A stretch of DNA of 64,000 bases from CAVVNN01 sp963749605 (GTDB taxonomy: Bacteria; Actinomycetota; Thermoleophilia; Solirubrobacterales; 70-9). Numbering within the stretch: the first letter of the stretch is position 1; the number at the start of each line of letters is the position of its first letter. This document shows, one piece after another, positions 1-8,739 of the stretch. The notes beneath the pieces are model-generated. The model was not told the origin of the DNA. It was given only the letters and a program-made list of their open reading frames with translations, and searched no databases. The translations under genes and the position numbers were made by a program. Location of the stretch: positions 124,001 to 188,000 of the forward strand of contig CAVVNN010000003.1 of the NCBI GenBank assembly GCA_963749605.1, given 5' to 3'.

Positions 1-69
1 AAGCGCCGCTGGAATGAGTTTCGCCTGGGCCACCTGGGGATACGACCTGACCTGTCCAGAAGGGGTGGA

Positions 70-1179
70 GTGCCGCCTGAAAAGTCCGGGACAGCTCGTA
101 GAGCTCTTATGAAATTCGCCTACAAGATCAATTCGTCCTTCGACGGTTTCACACCCGCAGTGCTCCCTGAACGCATGTATCGAAAACGGTTGACGCTGGG
201 CTGGAAGCGCTACATCGAGACCGTAGAGATGGACGCCGAAGTGTGGATCCACTTTCGCGGTCCAGATCGTTGGGTGGACGGCGTCTATGCAGAGGGCACG
301 GTCAGGCGGATCGACCTCGATACCCGGGAGGTGGTGGTCCGCGTTGACCGCTACTCGACCGAGGAGCCGCTCACGGACCAGAAGACGTCTGAGGCGATTG
401 CCCGGGTCGTCTCTACGCCGTATCGCCAGGTCTTCTATCTGCCTGATGACCTGCTGCGAGTCTTCGATTGCGACATCAACGGCGATGCAAGAAGTTGCGC
501 CAAGCGTCGCTGCAGTCAATGCGTGGCCTGGCCTCGGCTGCCGCGGGTGAGGGACGCGGAACTAACTCTGCCATCGCGTTTACAGGGGTCAAAAATCAGT
601 GGCTATGCGCCTGCCTACTGGGTAATCGCCAGCCGCTCCTGGCCTGTCAGCGGCGGCCGGGCTGCTCGAGCTGGCATCAATGACACCACCTACGTCTTCA
701 AGCGGTTCAAGACGGGAACCGAGAAGCTCGCATATCCGCTTGCCCGCGGCATTGCGGCTGCGTTGCAAGAACGCGATTTGGAAACAGCCGATTTCATCGT
801 TCCGATCCCGCTATCTCCCGACAAGGCAAAAGCCGGCGAGTTCCACCGAACGCTGGCGCTCGCCAAGGAGCTTTCGCAGCTCCTAGGCATCGACGTGCGC
901 CAAGCGCTGCATCTCGATCGGCCGATTTCCAAGCGAGCACTCGACCTGAGGGCAGATCAATTCGAGCGGCGATATGCGGAGGCACTGAGCTGCAGGGGAA
1001 TGCGGCCTCGGCCAACTCGCGTGTTGCTGCTTGACGACGTTTGTACTCACGGGAGCACACTCGCGGTAGCAACCAAAGCGATACAGGAGCGAGTCCACGA
1101 TTGCGAGGTGGTCGCCTGCACCGCCGGGCAGATGACCGTCGTTGAGGCACTCGCTGACGGCGAACAACTCCTGAAGTAA
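70..1179 (+). CDS. ComF-like phosphoribosyltransferase-domain protein
   Basis: The C-terminal third (about residues 215-360) is a type I phosphoribosyltransferase domain. It has the PRPP-binding loop VLLLDDVCTHGSTL at about residues 318-331 and an upstream segment with FIVPIPLSPDK, the arrangement of the ComF/GntX family. The N-terminal ~200 residues contain a small Cys cluster (about residues 138-151, CDINGDARSCAKRRCSQC), which could bind a metal as in ComF, plus sequence I do not recognise. At 369 residues it is longer than ordinary ComF (about 230). The start is GTG at 70, preceded by an AAGGGG-type ribosome site; the in-frame ATG at 109 is an alternative. It converges on the restriction-modification gene, so they are neighbours but not an operon. 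Whether it acts in DNA uptake, nucleotide salvage or a defence-linked role cannot be decided from sequence. Confidence 0.7.
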   Translation: MPPEKSGTARRALMKFAYKINSSFDGFTPAVLPERMYRKRLTLGWKRYIETVEMDAEVWIHFRGPDRWVDGVYAEGTVRRIDLDTREVVVRVDRYSTEEPLTDQKTSEAIARVVSTPYRQVFYLPDDLLRVFDCDINGDARSCAKRRCSQCVAWPRLPRVRDAELTLPSRLQGSKISGYAPAYWVIASRSWPVSGGRAARAGINDTTYVFKRFKTGTEKLAYPLARGIAAALQERDLETADFIVPIPLSPDKAKAGEFHRTLALAKELSQLLGIDVRQALHLDRPISKRALDLRADQFERRYAEALSCRGMRPRPTRVLLLDDVCTHGSTLAVATKAIQERVHDCEVVACTAGQMTVVEALADGEQLLK

Positions 1180-1247
1180 TCGCGATAGAGCAACAACCCG
1201 GTGAATCCACATACAAACCGGGGCCCTGCAGGACCAGGGGCTTCCTG

Positions 1248-4200
1248 CTACGAAACGTGTAACTCCAGAGGCGTAAGCTCAGGCAGTGGATCCTGATCTA
1301 CGCTGCCTGTTGCGGCGCGATAGTTCGCATCAAGCGCCGGGGCCATCAACACCAGCTCCGTCAGTCGTCGGGCAATACTTCGAAACTGTCTTGCCTCGAC
1401 GAATGTCAAAGGTCGGCCAAGAATGACGTTCTCTCGATACGACAGCCACTTTCGAAGTACCTGAAAACCGCCAACCTTGAAACTCCAGACAGTCTCGGGA
1501 ACACCTCGCCAGTACGTCTTGTCATTGAGGTAGACGTCGAGCACGGTATCTCCAAGCAGCTCAAGTTGGCTAGCGCTGAGGGTCGCGTGTTCCTCTGACG
1601 TTCGGGGCCGCCTCACAATCATCCCCGCGCCGGGCATCACGATGCGACTGATAGCTCCACTTTTATTCTGCTTTCGGATTTGTGCATGCCCCCAGCCGAC
1701 GGTTAGATCAAGATCGGCAGCACGCAGCGAACCTCCCCCCTTGTGCTCAATGGAAGCAATCGATTGCAACCGAACGGAGGCCGAGGTATCCAGACCTGGC
1801 AGGGGCGTGTCGATGTCGAGCAGCCCAGCAATCCTCACACCAAGGTTTGCTGAATCCTCTAGGTGATCGCGGGTGATCGGCAGCGGAACGCGCGGCCAAT
1901 CATTCCGGATTGCGTCCCCGTTCTCTTCTAGGTAAAGCGGGGAGTATCCGATGGCCAAGGCGTGAAGCCAGATCAGCCGAGCAGATCCTCGCGACGTATC
2001 CGCATCGTCATAGCCGAGCTCTGCCAAATAGTTGTGTGCGAGCTGAGACAAGTTAGGACGCCATGGCAGTCCTGATTGCGCCGTCTCTTCCACTGGGAAT
2101 AGACGATCCGCTGCATCATCGTCCTTAGGTTCCTCTGCGAGCAGCAGCGGCACTGCATAGGCATCTTTGTGAAGCACGTGCTGGTCGACTAAATGTTGCG
2201 ACAACATGAACGCTGCCCCATCAAGGGCTCGAGGAGAGCGTTTACGAAAAAGCAAAAAGTCGCTCCCCACCTTTGCCGCCTCGAGGAACTGTGGACGCGG
2301 CCGGTTCCACAGCTTTGGCGTGGGGTCTATGTATGCCCATCGAACGTCGAACGGTTTGGTTTGAAATAGCTTCAGGCGCTCGGTATCAAATGCGCTGTCC
2401 TTAAGCATTCGTTTCCTGGTCGCAGCAGCATCGTACCCCGACCACGGTTCGAGGAGGCCATCAGCGATCTCCGGGTCAATCTGCTCAACGTTGCGCTTAT
2501 CGTCAAGGAAATGCCGCATGCGGCGCTCAAGTACGTCTCTGTCGAGATCAATGAGAGCCTCACCACGGTTCTCGTTGAGTCCAAGATCGGCTCGCGCAGC
2601 GGCTAGCTCTATCAACTTGGGCCAGGCTTCGTAGCCAAGCCGCGGATTCCATCGCCGCAGTCGGTACCAATTCTTCTCGTTTGGCGATAGCTGCTCGTAG
2701 GGAGGGCCTTCTTGGTTCTTGTCAAGCGACGCTCCGAGGTCAGCCAGCTTCGTTGAGCCCCAGAAGTCACGGTACATCGCCTGAAACTCACTTACCTTGT
2801 GATCCTCAGTCCGCACAAGCAGTGTGATCGCAGTGCCCACTTGAATGCCACTTGGACTGGCCTCGCTCGAAAAGACGCTCGGGTCTGGTTTGCCATCGGG
2901 GGTTTTCTTTCCCGTCTCCCGGCTGTCTCCATTCAGATTGTCAACATAGGCGTGATCGAACGCTCGCATTAGGTGCTGGCGCATTAGGACCGTTGATGGG
3001 TCGCCTAGCCATCCGAAGTTCGAGATGAAGCAGATGATGCCCCGTCCCGTCTGCTCCGCGATTCGTCGCTCCGCCACCCGGAAGAAGCGCACGTAATAAT
3101 CATCGAGCTTGTTCTTCGTCACTTCCCAAGGCGGTTCGGACAGTCCCGCCTTGTAGGGGGCGATGAGATCGTCATCGCTCTGCTCACGGATCCCAGCGAA
3201 GCCGTTGTAAGGCGGGTTACCCAGAACCACCAGAATCGGCTCGGATCGCTTGACGTTGCCGGCGGCCTCCCGCTCGGATTGGAACTCGACTATGTCGAGA
3301 AAGCTCTCCTCCGCATCGCGCCAACCGGTAAGCGCGTTGGTCAGATAGACCGAGGGGCGCTCTTCGGCGCGTGAGTCCAGCGGTGCCCTCAGCTCGTCCA
3401 GAAAAAGCCCGAGCTGGAGATGGGTGATGATGAACGGAGCAGGGAGGACCTCAAATCCGTGGAAGCGCTTCAGCGCAGCTTCCTTGACCTCTTGTCCGGC
3501 GAGACCGTCCCCGTACTCGTCTTCGAGAACCTCCACCGTCTTCTTCAGAGCCTCGATCAAAAAGGAGCCAGTTCCGGTGCAGGGGTCAAGGACGTGGACC
3601 CGCTCATCCGCGAGGCCGAGCGGAATGTCCATATCTCGCTGTAGCGACTCATGAACTCGGGCGACCATGTAGCGGACGACCTCGGGGGGCGTGAACCAGA
3701 CGCCGAGTTCTCGTCGCAGGCGAGGGTCATAGGCCTGAAGAAACGGCTCATAGAAGTAGCGAACCGCCTCCCGCCGCTCGAATTTCTCGAAGAATGTCCG
3801 TCGGTCGACGCGGGCGAAGACATCCTCAGTCCAGTCAAGTATCTGGTCGAGGCCAGCAGGCAGATTCCGCGGAGTCACCAGAAGGTCGAAAAGCACCCGA
3901 ACCATCGGCACATTCAGAGTCCAATTTGCCTTCTGCCAAGAGAACCTGGCGCTGCTCTCTGGAGACTGTTCGGCACTCCAGTTGACCCAGGAGGCAAAGA
4001 CTCCATAAAAGAGCGTTTGAACCAGTGCGGATCTGAAGAACTCCTCGCCGGCATCGGCCTCAAAGCGCAGGCCCAAGGCATCCTCGAAGGCCGACTTGAG
4101 AGCTGCCAATCCTTTTAGCTCACCGGCTTCTTCGATTCTGGTACGTGCAATCTGTGCGTATGCGGCGAGAAAACTGGCGAGATCCTCGGGCGAAGACAGC

Positions 4201-4811
4201 GGGGCGTCAGCGAGGAGTACCCGGCGCAGAAACTGCTCCAACTCCTCCCCCTTGGAATCGTCGGCACCGGACTCTGCGAGGCTCCAGAAGGTCGACTCAG
4301 AGTTGGTGATCGCGAAGCCCTCACCCTCAATCACCTCGCCCTGCTCATTAAGCCGAAGATGCCTGAATTCGCGATAGTTGGTGATCAGGACCTGTCCGTA
4401 GTGGTCCAGGTATTTCGCGACCTGCTTGCTCCGCGCAAGGCGATTCAAATTGGTGCTTGCCGGTTTTATCTCCATGACTCCCCGCTCGGGGGAGCGGACC
4501 TCGATCGAGATCCTGTTGGAGTCGGAGAGCTTGAGGCTGCGTTTTAGGAAGAGGGCCCCGTCTGGAATTCCCGAGCCGCGATTCTTTGGCGTCAAGACGC
4601 AGTGAACAGACGGGGAAACGTTTCCGCCCACCGCGTTAATAAGCTCGGCGAGCACCGGGTAGTAGGACGTCTCATCACTTGCCTCGCCGGAGGCTCGAAT
4701 GCGCGTCATCTCGCTCAGGTACTCCGCGAGGACACCCATGACTCGTGTCGTTCGACTGGCGGGCTCTAATTCATTCCAAGGGCGGTTTCCTGGGAACCAA
4801 GTTGCAGTCAT
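1248..4811 (-). CDS. Type ISP single-chain restriction-modification enzyme
   Basis: An 1187-residue enzyme that should both methylate adenine and cut DNA. A nuclease-like N-terminus carries IPD at residues 82-84 and MEIK at 113-116, fitting a PD-(D/E)XK active site with D84, E114 and K116. The middle holds an N6-adenine methyltransferase with SAM motif I LDPCTGTGSFL at about 408-420 and catalytic motif IV NPPY at about 530. The long C-terminus (about 700-1187) has the style of the ISP target-recognition region. I do not see a clear helicase Walker A between nuclease and methylase, though one may be diverged; Type ISP enzymes such as LlaGI have one, so a Type IIG-like or helicase-less relative is possible. 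The start is ATG at 4811. No separate specificity or restriction gene is adjacent, consistent with a self-contained system. Confidence 0.8.
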   Translation of the reverse strand: MTATWFPGNRPWNELEPASRTTRVMGVLAEYLSEMTRIRASGEASDETSYYPVLAELINAVGGNVSPSVHCVLTPKNRGSGIPDGALFLKRSLKLSDSNRISIEVRSPERGVMEIKPASTNLNRLARSKQVAKYLDHYGQVLITNYREFRHLRLNEQGEVIEGEGFAITNSESTFWSLAESGADDSKGEELEQFLRRVLLADAPLSSPEDLASFLAAYAQIARTRIEEAGELKGLAALKSAFEDALGLRFEADAGEEFFRSALVQTLFYGVFASWVNWSAEQSPESSARFSWQKANWTLNVPMVRVLFDLLVTPRNLPAGLDQILDWTEDVFARVDRRTFFEKFERREAVRYFYEPFLQAYDPRLRRELGVWFTPPEVVRYMVARVHESLQRDMDIPLGLADERVHVLDPCTGTGSFLIEALKKTVEVLEDEYGDGLAGQEVKEAALKRFHGFEVLPAPFIITHLQLGLFLDELRAPLDSRAEERPSVYLTNALTGWRDAEESFLDIVEFQSEREAAGNVKRSEPILVVLGNPPYNGFAGIREQSDDDLIAPYKAGLSEPPWEVTKNKLDDYYVRFFRVAERRIAEQTGRGIICFISNFGWLGDPSTVLMRQHLMRAFDHAYVDNLNGDSRETGKKTPDGKPDPSVFSSEASPSGIQVGTAITLLVRTEDHKVSEFQAMYRDFWGSTKLADLGASLDKNQEGPPYEQLSPNEKNWYRLRRWNPRLGYEAWPKLIELAAARADLGLNENRGEALIDLDRDVLERRMRHFLDDKRNVEQIDPEIADGLLEPWSGYDAAATRKRMLKDSAFDTERLKLFQTKPFDVRWAYIDPTPKLWNRPRPQFLEAAKVGSDFLLFRKRSPRALDGAAFMLSQHLVDQHVLHKDAYAVPLLLAEEPKDDDAADRLFPVEETAQSGLPWRPNLSQLAHNYLAELGYDDADTSRGSARLIWLHALAIGYSPLYLEENGDAIRNDWPRVPLPITRDHLEDSANLGVRIAGLLDIDTPLPGLDTSASVRLQSIASIEHKGGGSLRAADLDLTVGWGHAQIRKQNKSGAISRIVMPGAGMIVRRPRTSEEHATLSASQLELLGDTVLDVYLNDKTYWRGVPETVWSFKVGGFQVLRKWLSYRENVILGRPLTFVEARQFRSIARRLTELVLMAPALDANYRAATGSVDQDPLPELTPLELHVS

Positions 4812-4876
4812 ACACGAGAGAGGTCATGCCCGGGCTCGCTGCAGCAGGGGAAGAATGAGTGCGCCCACAGACCCAG

Positions 4877-5473
4877 CTAAGTGAGGACTTCGTCGCCACA
4901 GACACGGCCCTGAATGTGAGCAGCCTTAAGTGATCGCTTGATCTGCGCCTCAAGCGGATCGCGGTTCCTTGACGCGATCGGCAGTCGGACCTGCATGCTG
5001 GTGTCTCCCCACGGTGCATCGTCGGGTGACACGGGCCGATGAACCCAGCTTGCCGGCGATAATTGAGATGCCCTTAGAGTGTGGACTGCCCGTTCAACAT
5101 CGGCGTTGTTGATGAGCAAAGGAAGCTCTGTGTTGTCCCCCGGCCCCGCTGAGTGCTCCCAGGCCCAAAGGCGGCGAGGGACGAGCAGCTGAATTCCACG
5201 TCGGTGACGCCAGGCTGTTCCAAGTCGGTCCGAAGCGATTGCCATGCTCACGCCGAGCACCACGGTCGCGGGACGGGAGAGATCGACGATGTAGGCGCTG
5301 GCGACAGCTCCGGCGACGGCCGGGATAACGACAAGGATCCGCAACAGGAAATCGACCATGGGTCGCCACAAGCAACGCCAGCGCTCGTACTCCCGCAAGA
5401 GCCGAAACCGATCGAGGTAGTCGGCGTCTTGCGGGTACCACGGCCATCCACTTTGGTCGACACCTCCGATCAT
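4877..5473 (-). CDS. Small two-helix membrane protein, unknown function
   Basis: The reading frame is open further upstream, but the sequence before ATG 5473 is Ser/Ala-rich and lies inside the preceding gene, so I start at 5473 (MIGGVDQSGWPWYPQDADYL). This gives 199 residues. A Trp/Arg-rich head is followed by a hydrophobic pair at about residues 41-82, containing RILVVIPAVAGAVASAYIV and ATVVLGVSMAIA, then a soluble ~115-residue tail (PLLINNADVERAVHTLRA). I recognise no family. It begins 40 bases after the stop of the membrane protein at 5514-7184 on the same strand, so the two are probably co-transcribed. The tail would face the cytoplasm if both hydrophobic segments cross the membrane as a hairpin. 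Confidence 0.55.
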   Translation of the reverse strand: MIGGVDQSGWPWYPQDADYLDRFRLLREYERWRCLWRPMVDFLLRILVVIPAVAGAVASAYIVDLSRPATVVLGVSMAIASDRLGTAWRHRRGIQLLVPRRLWAWEHSAGPGDNTELPLLINNADVERAVHTLRASQLSPASWVHRPVSPDDAPWGDTSMQVRLPIASRNRDPLEAQIKRSLKAAHIQGRVCGDEVLT

Positions 5474-5513
5474 CGATCGGAGAGTAGCTCTGACCGCGTG
5501 ACGCCTGCTGGTC

Positions 5514-7184
5514 CTAGCCGCTGCCGGCGCCGGGTATGACTTTGCCGAGTAGGGCGTTGACGCCGCTGCCGGTGAGCCCCCAGAGGAAAAGAGTGCTGTA
5601 GTTGAGCACCGGATCGGAGCCGAACGTGCTGTTGTCGAGGTAGAGCTCTTTGAGACCGGCGAGGATGAAGGCAACGACCAAGATTGTTCGCAGCACCCAG
5701 GGAAGCGCGTAGATACTGAGCCAGACGATAACGCGACCGGTGCGGTGCCAGACCCGCTTGGCCCATGCTCTTAGCTTCGTCCAAGCCAAACTGAGTTGTC
5801 GGCCGCGTCGTGCGGACTCCCCTTCGGTTTTTTGGCGCCCCGACCGCGGCTGCCTGCCGTAGAAGATCTCCGCTCCCGGCGTCGCTCGCACCTTGGGAGA
5901 TTTTCCGACGAAAGCCCATAGATCCGTTTGGGCCGCCTTGGCTGCCGTCGTGTCGCCCCGCTCGATCGCCTTCCGCAAGGCGCCCAGCGGCTCGGAGATC
6001 CCATCCGGGAGCGGCTTCCCAGGATGCGCCTTCTCGACTTCGATCAGCAGTGTCCGCACTTCGCCCAGCCACTCGATGTATTGGCCGATCGCAGCGCGGG
6101 CCTCTTTTGCCGCATCCAGCCTGCCGTGCAGAGCCAAGTCGCGGGCGGCATCGAGCCTGCCCTCCAGCAGAACTCGGTCATCCAGCGCCAACGATCGCGT
6201 TTTCTTGCGCAGGGAGCGCAGTTCACGCAACTCTTCTGCCCTCGCTTTGGTGCGCCCAGCGAACCAGATGAGGAACTGGACAAGCAGTGCTATAAGGATG
6301 GCGATGATCGCGTAGAGAGGGCCCACCTTCACGTCTAGTTCGAGCGGCAGTGCCACCCGCTTGTCGGCACCAAGCACCGTGAGGTAGATGGCTCCCATGT
6401 AATGGCCGGGATCGAGGTCGCTGCGTTTGACCTCGATTGGCTTCAGCACCGAAGTGCTCTGGGGGAGTAGTTCGAACTGTTGAGCGGAGGACCTCAGGGC
6501 GTCGGGGGCGATCACTTCTCCGCCCGGATTACGGGTCAGAGCGATCTGCACTCCAGTCACCTGAGCGGGGCTTTGCGACGCGTTGTCGACCTGCGGGGCG
6601 AACTCATCGCGGCGAGCGGCAGCGCGGGTAAGAAATTCAAGGATTCCCCCAGGCCCACACGACAGAGTCCGGCAATTGACCATCTGCAAGTGAAGGGTCT
6701 TGTCGGCGCCGCCAACGAAGCTCACGTCGGCCGCACCCGAGGCGACCACGGTCAGCGCAATCCGACACGCGCCACGATCCGCGCGAATCACGCCTTTGTA
6801 TTCACCGGCGAAGCGAACGTCTTTGGCAGTGATCTTGACGTCTCGTGACTCGCCCTTTTCCAGCGGGGCATCAAGATTGGTAATTTCTATTTCACTGGTG
6901 CTAATCCGGTGCGGTATCGAGTCAGTGGACACCAGCGCACTTGCAAGGAAAAAGGGCTGCGCTCCTTTCCGCAGCCCAGTAAGGCGCAACGATCCGGTGA
7001 ACGTTTCCGCGACGCCGAGGACACCGTTCATGCGTAATGAATGAGGTGCGACTCGGGCGCCACCGCAATTCTGGAGGCTCTCGGCGGGAGTGGAGGTGGC
7101 CGTGGCGTAGGTCGGAGCAAGTAGCAATGTCGCGCCGGCGAGCGCCACGATCCCCGTGACTCCACGTACGTTGAAGCGCTCCAC
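5514..7184 (-). CDS. Exported multi-pass membrane protein with large extracellular domain
   Basis: Residues 1-29 form a signal peptide (hydrophobic GVTGIVALAGATLLLAPTYA). An exported beta-rich part of about 250 residues with several Cys follows (about 30-283), then a strong transmembrane helix near 286-308 (AIIAILIALLVQFLIWFAG). Next comes a charged helical stretch of about 160 residues (310-470) likely in the cytoplasm, then further helices from about 480 to 550 containing TILVVAFILAGLKELYL and TLFLWGLTGSGVNALLG. The end carries NSTFGSDPVLNY, a short block I have seen in other bacterial membrane proteins of unknown role. No enzymatic motif is visible. It looks like an extracellular sensor coupled to an inner coiled region. 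It heads a two-gene unit with the small membrane protein downstream. Confidence 0.65.
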   Translation of the reverse strand: MERFNVRGVTGIVALAGATLLLAPTYATATSTPAESLQNCGGARVAPHSLRMNGVLGVAETFTGSLRLTGLRKGAQPFFLASALVSTDSIPHRISTSEIEITNLDAPLEKGESRDVKITAKDVRFAGEYKGVIRADRGACRIALTVVASGAADVSFVGGADKTLHLQMVNCRTLSCGPGGILEFLTRAAARRDEFAPQVDNASQSPAQVTGVQIALTRNPGGEVIAPDALRSSAQQFELLPQSTSVLKPIEVKRSDLDPGHYMGAIYLTVLGADKRVALPLELDVKVGPLYAIIAILIALLVQFLIWFAGRTKARAEELRELRSLRKKTRSLALDDRVLLEGRLDAARDLALHGRLDAAKEARAAIGQYIEWLGEVRTLLIEVEKAHPGKPLPDGISEPLGALRKAIERGDTTAAKAAQTDLWAFVGKSPKVRATPGAEIFYGRQPRSGRQKTEGESARRGRQLSLAWTKLRAWAKRVWHRTGRVIVWLSIYALPWVLRTILVVAFILAGLKELYLDNSTFGSDPVLNYSTLFLWGLTGSGVNALLGKVIPGAGSG

Positions 7185-7264
7185 AGCGCGACACTCTCAC
7201 ACTGCACAGGACATTTCAAGTGTTTAACGAAGCGCGCGGGCGATGAGAGCTTGCGGCACCGCAG

Positions 7265-7548
7265 TCAAAGCATCCCGTATCGCGCACTGCTCTTCGCGGT
7301 CACACGGATGCCCTCCTTCGACCGCTTGATCTCGCCCTTTGCCTCTAACCGCCGAGCCAAAGACCCCGCCTGGTTCGCCGACACTCCATGGCCTTCGCGA
7401 TCCCCGCGACCGACGCCCCCGGGTTCGCCTCGACCGCCGCCAGGAACTGCTTGCGCGCCGATCCTCTGCTGCGGGCAATCGACGTCAACCGTCGTTCGCG
7501 CGTCGTCAAGCGACGCTTCCTCCTGGCCCCTACCACGATCTCCAGCAC
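7265..7548 (-). pseudogene. Frameshifted coiled-coil/HTH regulator remnant
   Basis: Two minus-strand frames together encode one winged-helix-type HTH. One frame gives ARKQFLAAVEANPGASVAGI and then AKAM; the next continues GVSANQAGSLARRLEA then KGEIKRSKEGIRVT. The joined product aligns with the intact HTH protein at 62230-62583 (EVAKEIGISANQAYSLARQL then VKSGEIKKSGKGYRAK). One missing G near 7392 explains the break. The N-terminal coiled coil expected for this family is not recognisable upstream, so the gene may also be truncated. It could be genuine decay or a single-base error in the sequence. Confidence 0.6.
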
Positions 7549-7614
7549 CGTCCGTGTCCTGCGCCAAGCTTCCGGCCCTTGTCTTCGGCCGACGGGCGGG
7601 GCAGGGTATAGCGG

Positions 7615-8739
7615 ATGGACGAACGACGGCTGACTTGGATCTTTGGCTCATCGCGAAGCGGCAGCACCTGGCTGTTGCGAATGCTCGCCGACTTCGAGCG
7701 GGTGGTGCCGATCGACGATCCACACCTCGGTCATCACCTTGGCGTCTGGCGGCCGATTCCGCTTGCCTGGGCGACGGTTGACGGCGACCCCCCGGAGCTG
7801 ACTACGTTGCTCGAGCTGAAGGCCGACGAGCCGGGCTACTTCTTCTCCGAGCGTCACCGAGAGAGCTGGTGGCAACCGCTGCGAGATCTGATCGCTTCGC
7901 GGTTTGAAGCGCAGGCTGAGGAACACGCTCTCGATCCGGCTGAAGCGAACTACGTGGTCAAGGAGCCGGGTTCCCACGTAGCGCCTCTACTCGCGGACCT
8001 CTTCCCGGATTCCAAGCTGGTCTTCCTGCTTCGCGATGGTCGCGATGTCGTTGACTCCTGGCTCGCTGGCTACCGCCACGGTGGTTGGGCGATACCGGGA
8101 GGCGCCTTTCCGGTTGCCCGCGATAGTCGGATCGCTTTGATCACATGGCTCTCGGCGGTGTGGGTCTATCGCAGCCGTGCAGTCCGCACCGCGTTCGAAA
8201 CGCGTTTCCCCGACAGCCGGGTGTTGGTTCGCTACGAGGCGTTGCGCGAGCGCACCGTGGAGGCACTGGCAGAAGTCTGCGAGCCACTGGGGTTCGATCA
8301 CATGCGCGCCGAGGAGATTGCCGAACGGCACAGCTTCGAGCGGCTTCCCCCGCATGTGCGAGGCCCGCACATGCGTGAGCGCACCGCCCGTCCGGGTTCT
8401 TGGCGGAGGAACCTCACCGCCGCCGAGCAGACTGCGATGCACGAGGCTCTTGGCGACGCACTGGTCGAATTCGGCTATGACACGGCAGACACACGCGAGG
8501 CCAGGGTCTCGGATGTATCGGGAAAATCGAATTCAGGGTTGCGAGGGGTATGGACTAGTGTTGCTGCTGTGTTCGCGGGTTCATCGACTCCGACTCCTTC
8601 CGATCCCAGCTCCGCTGTGACGAGAATCAGCGGGGGGGGGGGGGGGGGTTATCGCTTCGATGGCGCCCACCTAGGGTCTTGCGCGGGGCATTGTCCATCG
8701 GAATCCGCTCAACGCCGAGCTAAGCGGAAACCGAAGTGA
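7615..8739 (+). CDS. Sulfotransferase-family protein with an odd C-terminal tail
   Basis: PAPS-dependent sulfotransferase. The 5'-phosphosulfate loop FGSSRSGSTWLLRML lies at residues 10-24, and the 3'-phosphate binding segment LVFLLRDGRDVVDSWL at about 138-153. The typical end GSWRRNLTAAEQ followed by FGYD is near 260-290. A family member would normally stop near residue 295-300. Here the frame runs on to 374 through a low-complexity tail containing six glycines encoded by a 17-base G run, and its TGA overlaps the GTG of the aminotransferase (GTGA at 8736-8739). The tail may be non-functional read-through, or a real coupling device. It heads a four-gene set that probably builds or decorates a surface glycan or small molecule. 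The sulfate acceptor is unknown. Confidence 0.8.
   Translation: MDERRLTWIFGSSRSGSTWLLRMLADFERVVPIDDPHLGHHLGVWRPIPLAWATVDGDPPELTTLLELKADEPGYFFSERHRESWWQPLRDLIASRFEAQAEEHALDPAEANYVVKEPGSHVAPLLADLFPDSKLVFLLRDGRDVVDSWLAGYRHGGWAIPGGAFPVARDSRIALITWLSAVWVYRSRAVRTAFETRFPDSRVLVRYEALRERTVEALAEVCEPLGFDHMRAEEIAERHSFERLPPHVRGPHMRERTARPGSWRRNLTAAEQTAMHEALGDALVEFGYDTADTREARVSDVSGKSNSGLRGVWTSVAAVFAGSSTPTPSDPSSAVTRISGGGGGGYRFDGAHLGSCAGHCPSESAQRRAKRKPK
8632..8648 (+). repeat. Homopolymer tract G17
   Basis: Seventeen consecutive G bases inside the 3' end of the sulfotransferase frame, 88 bases before the aminotransferase start. A change of one base would shift the sulfotransferase tail out of frame and move its stop away from the downstream GTG. 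Tracts of this length are classic slippage sites, and are also a common place for sequencing error. Confidence 0.9.

Noticed and set aside
1190..1250. Bidirectional terminator between the first two genes
   Set aside because: The GGGGCCCTG/CCAGGGGC pairing is imperfect and no T run follows on either strand.
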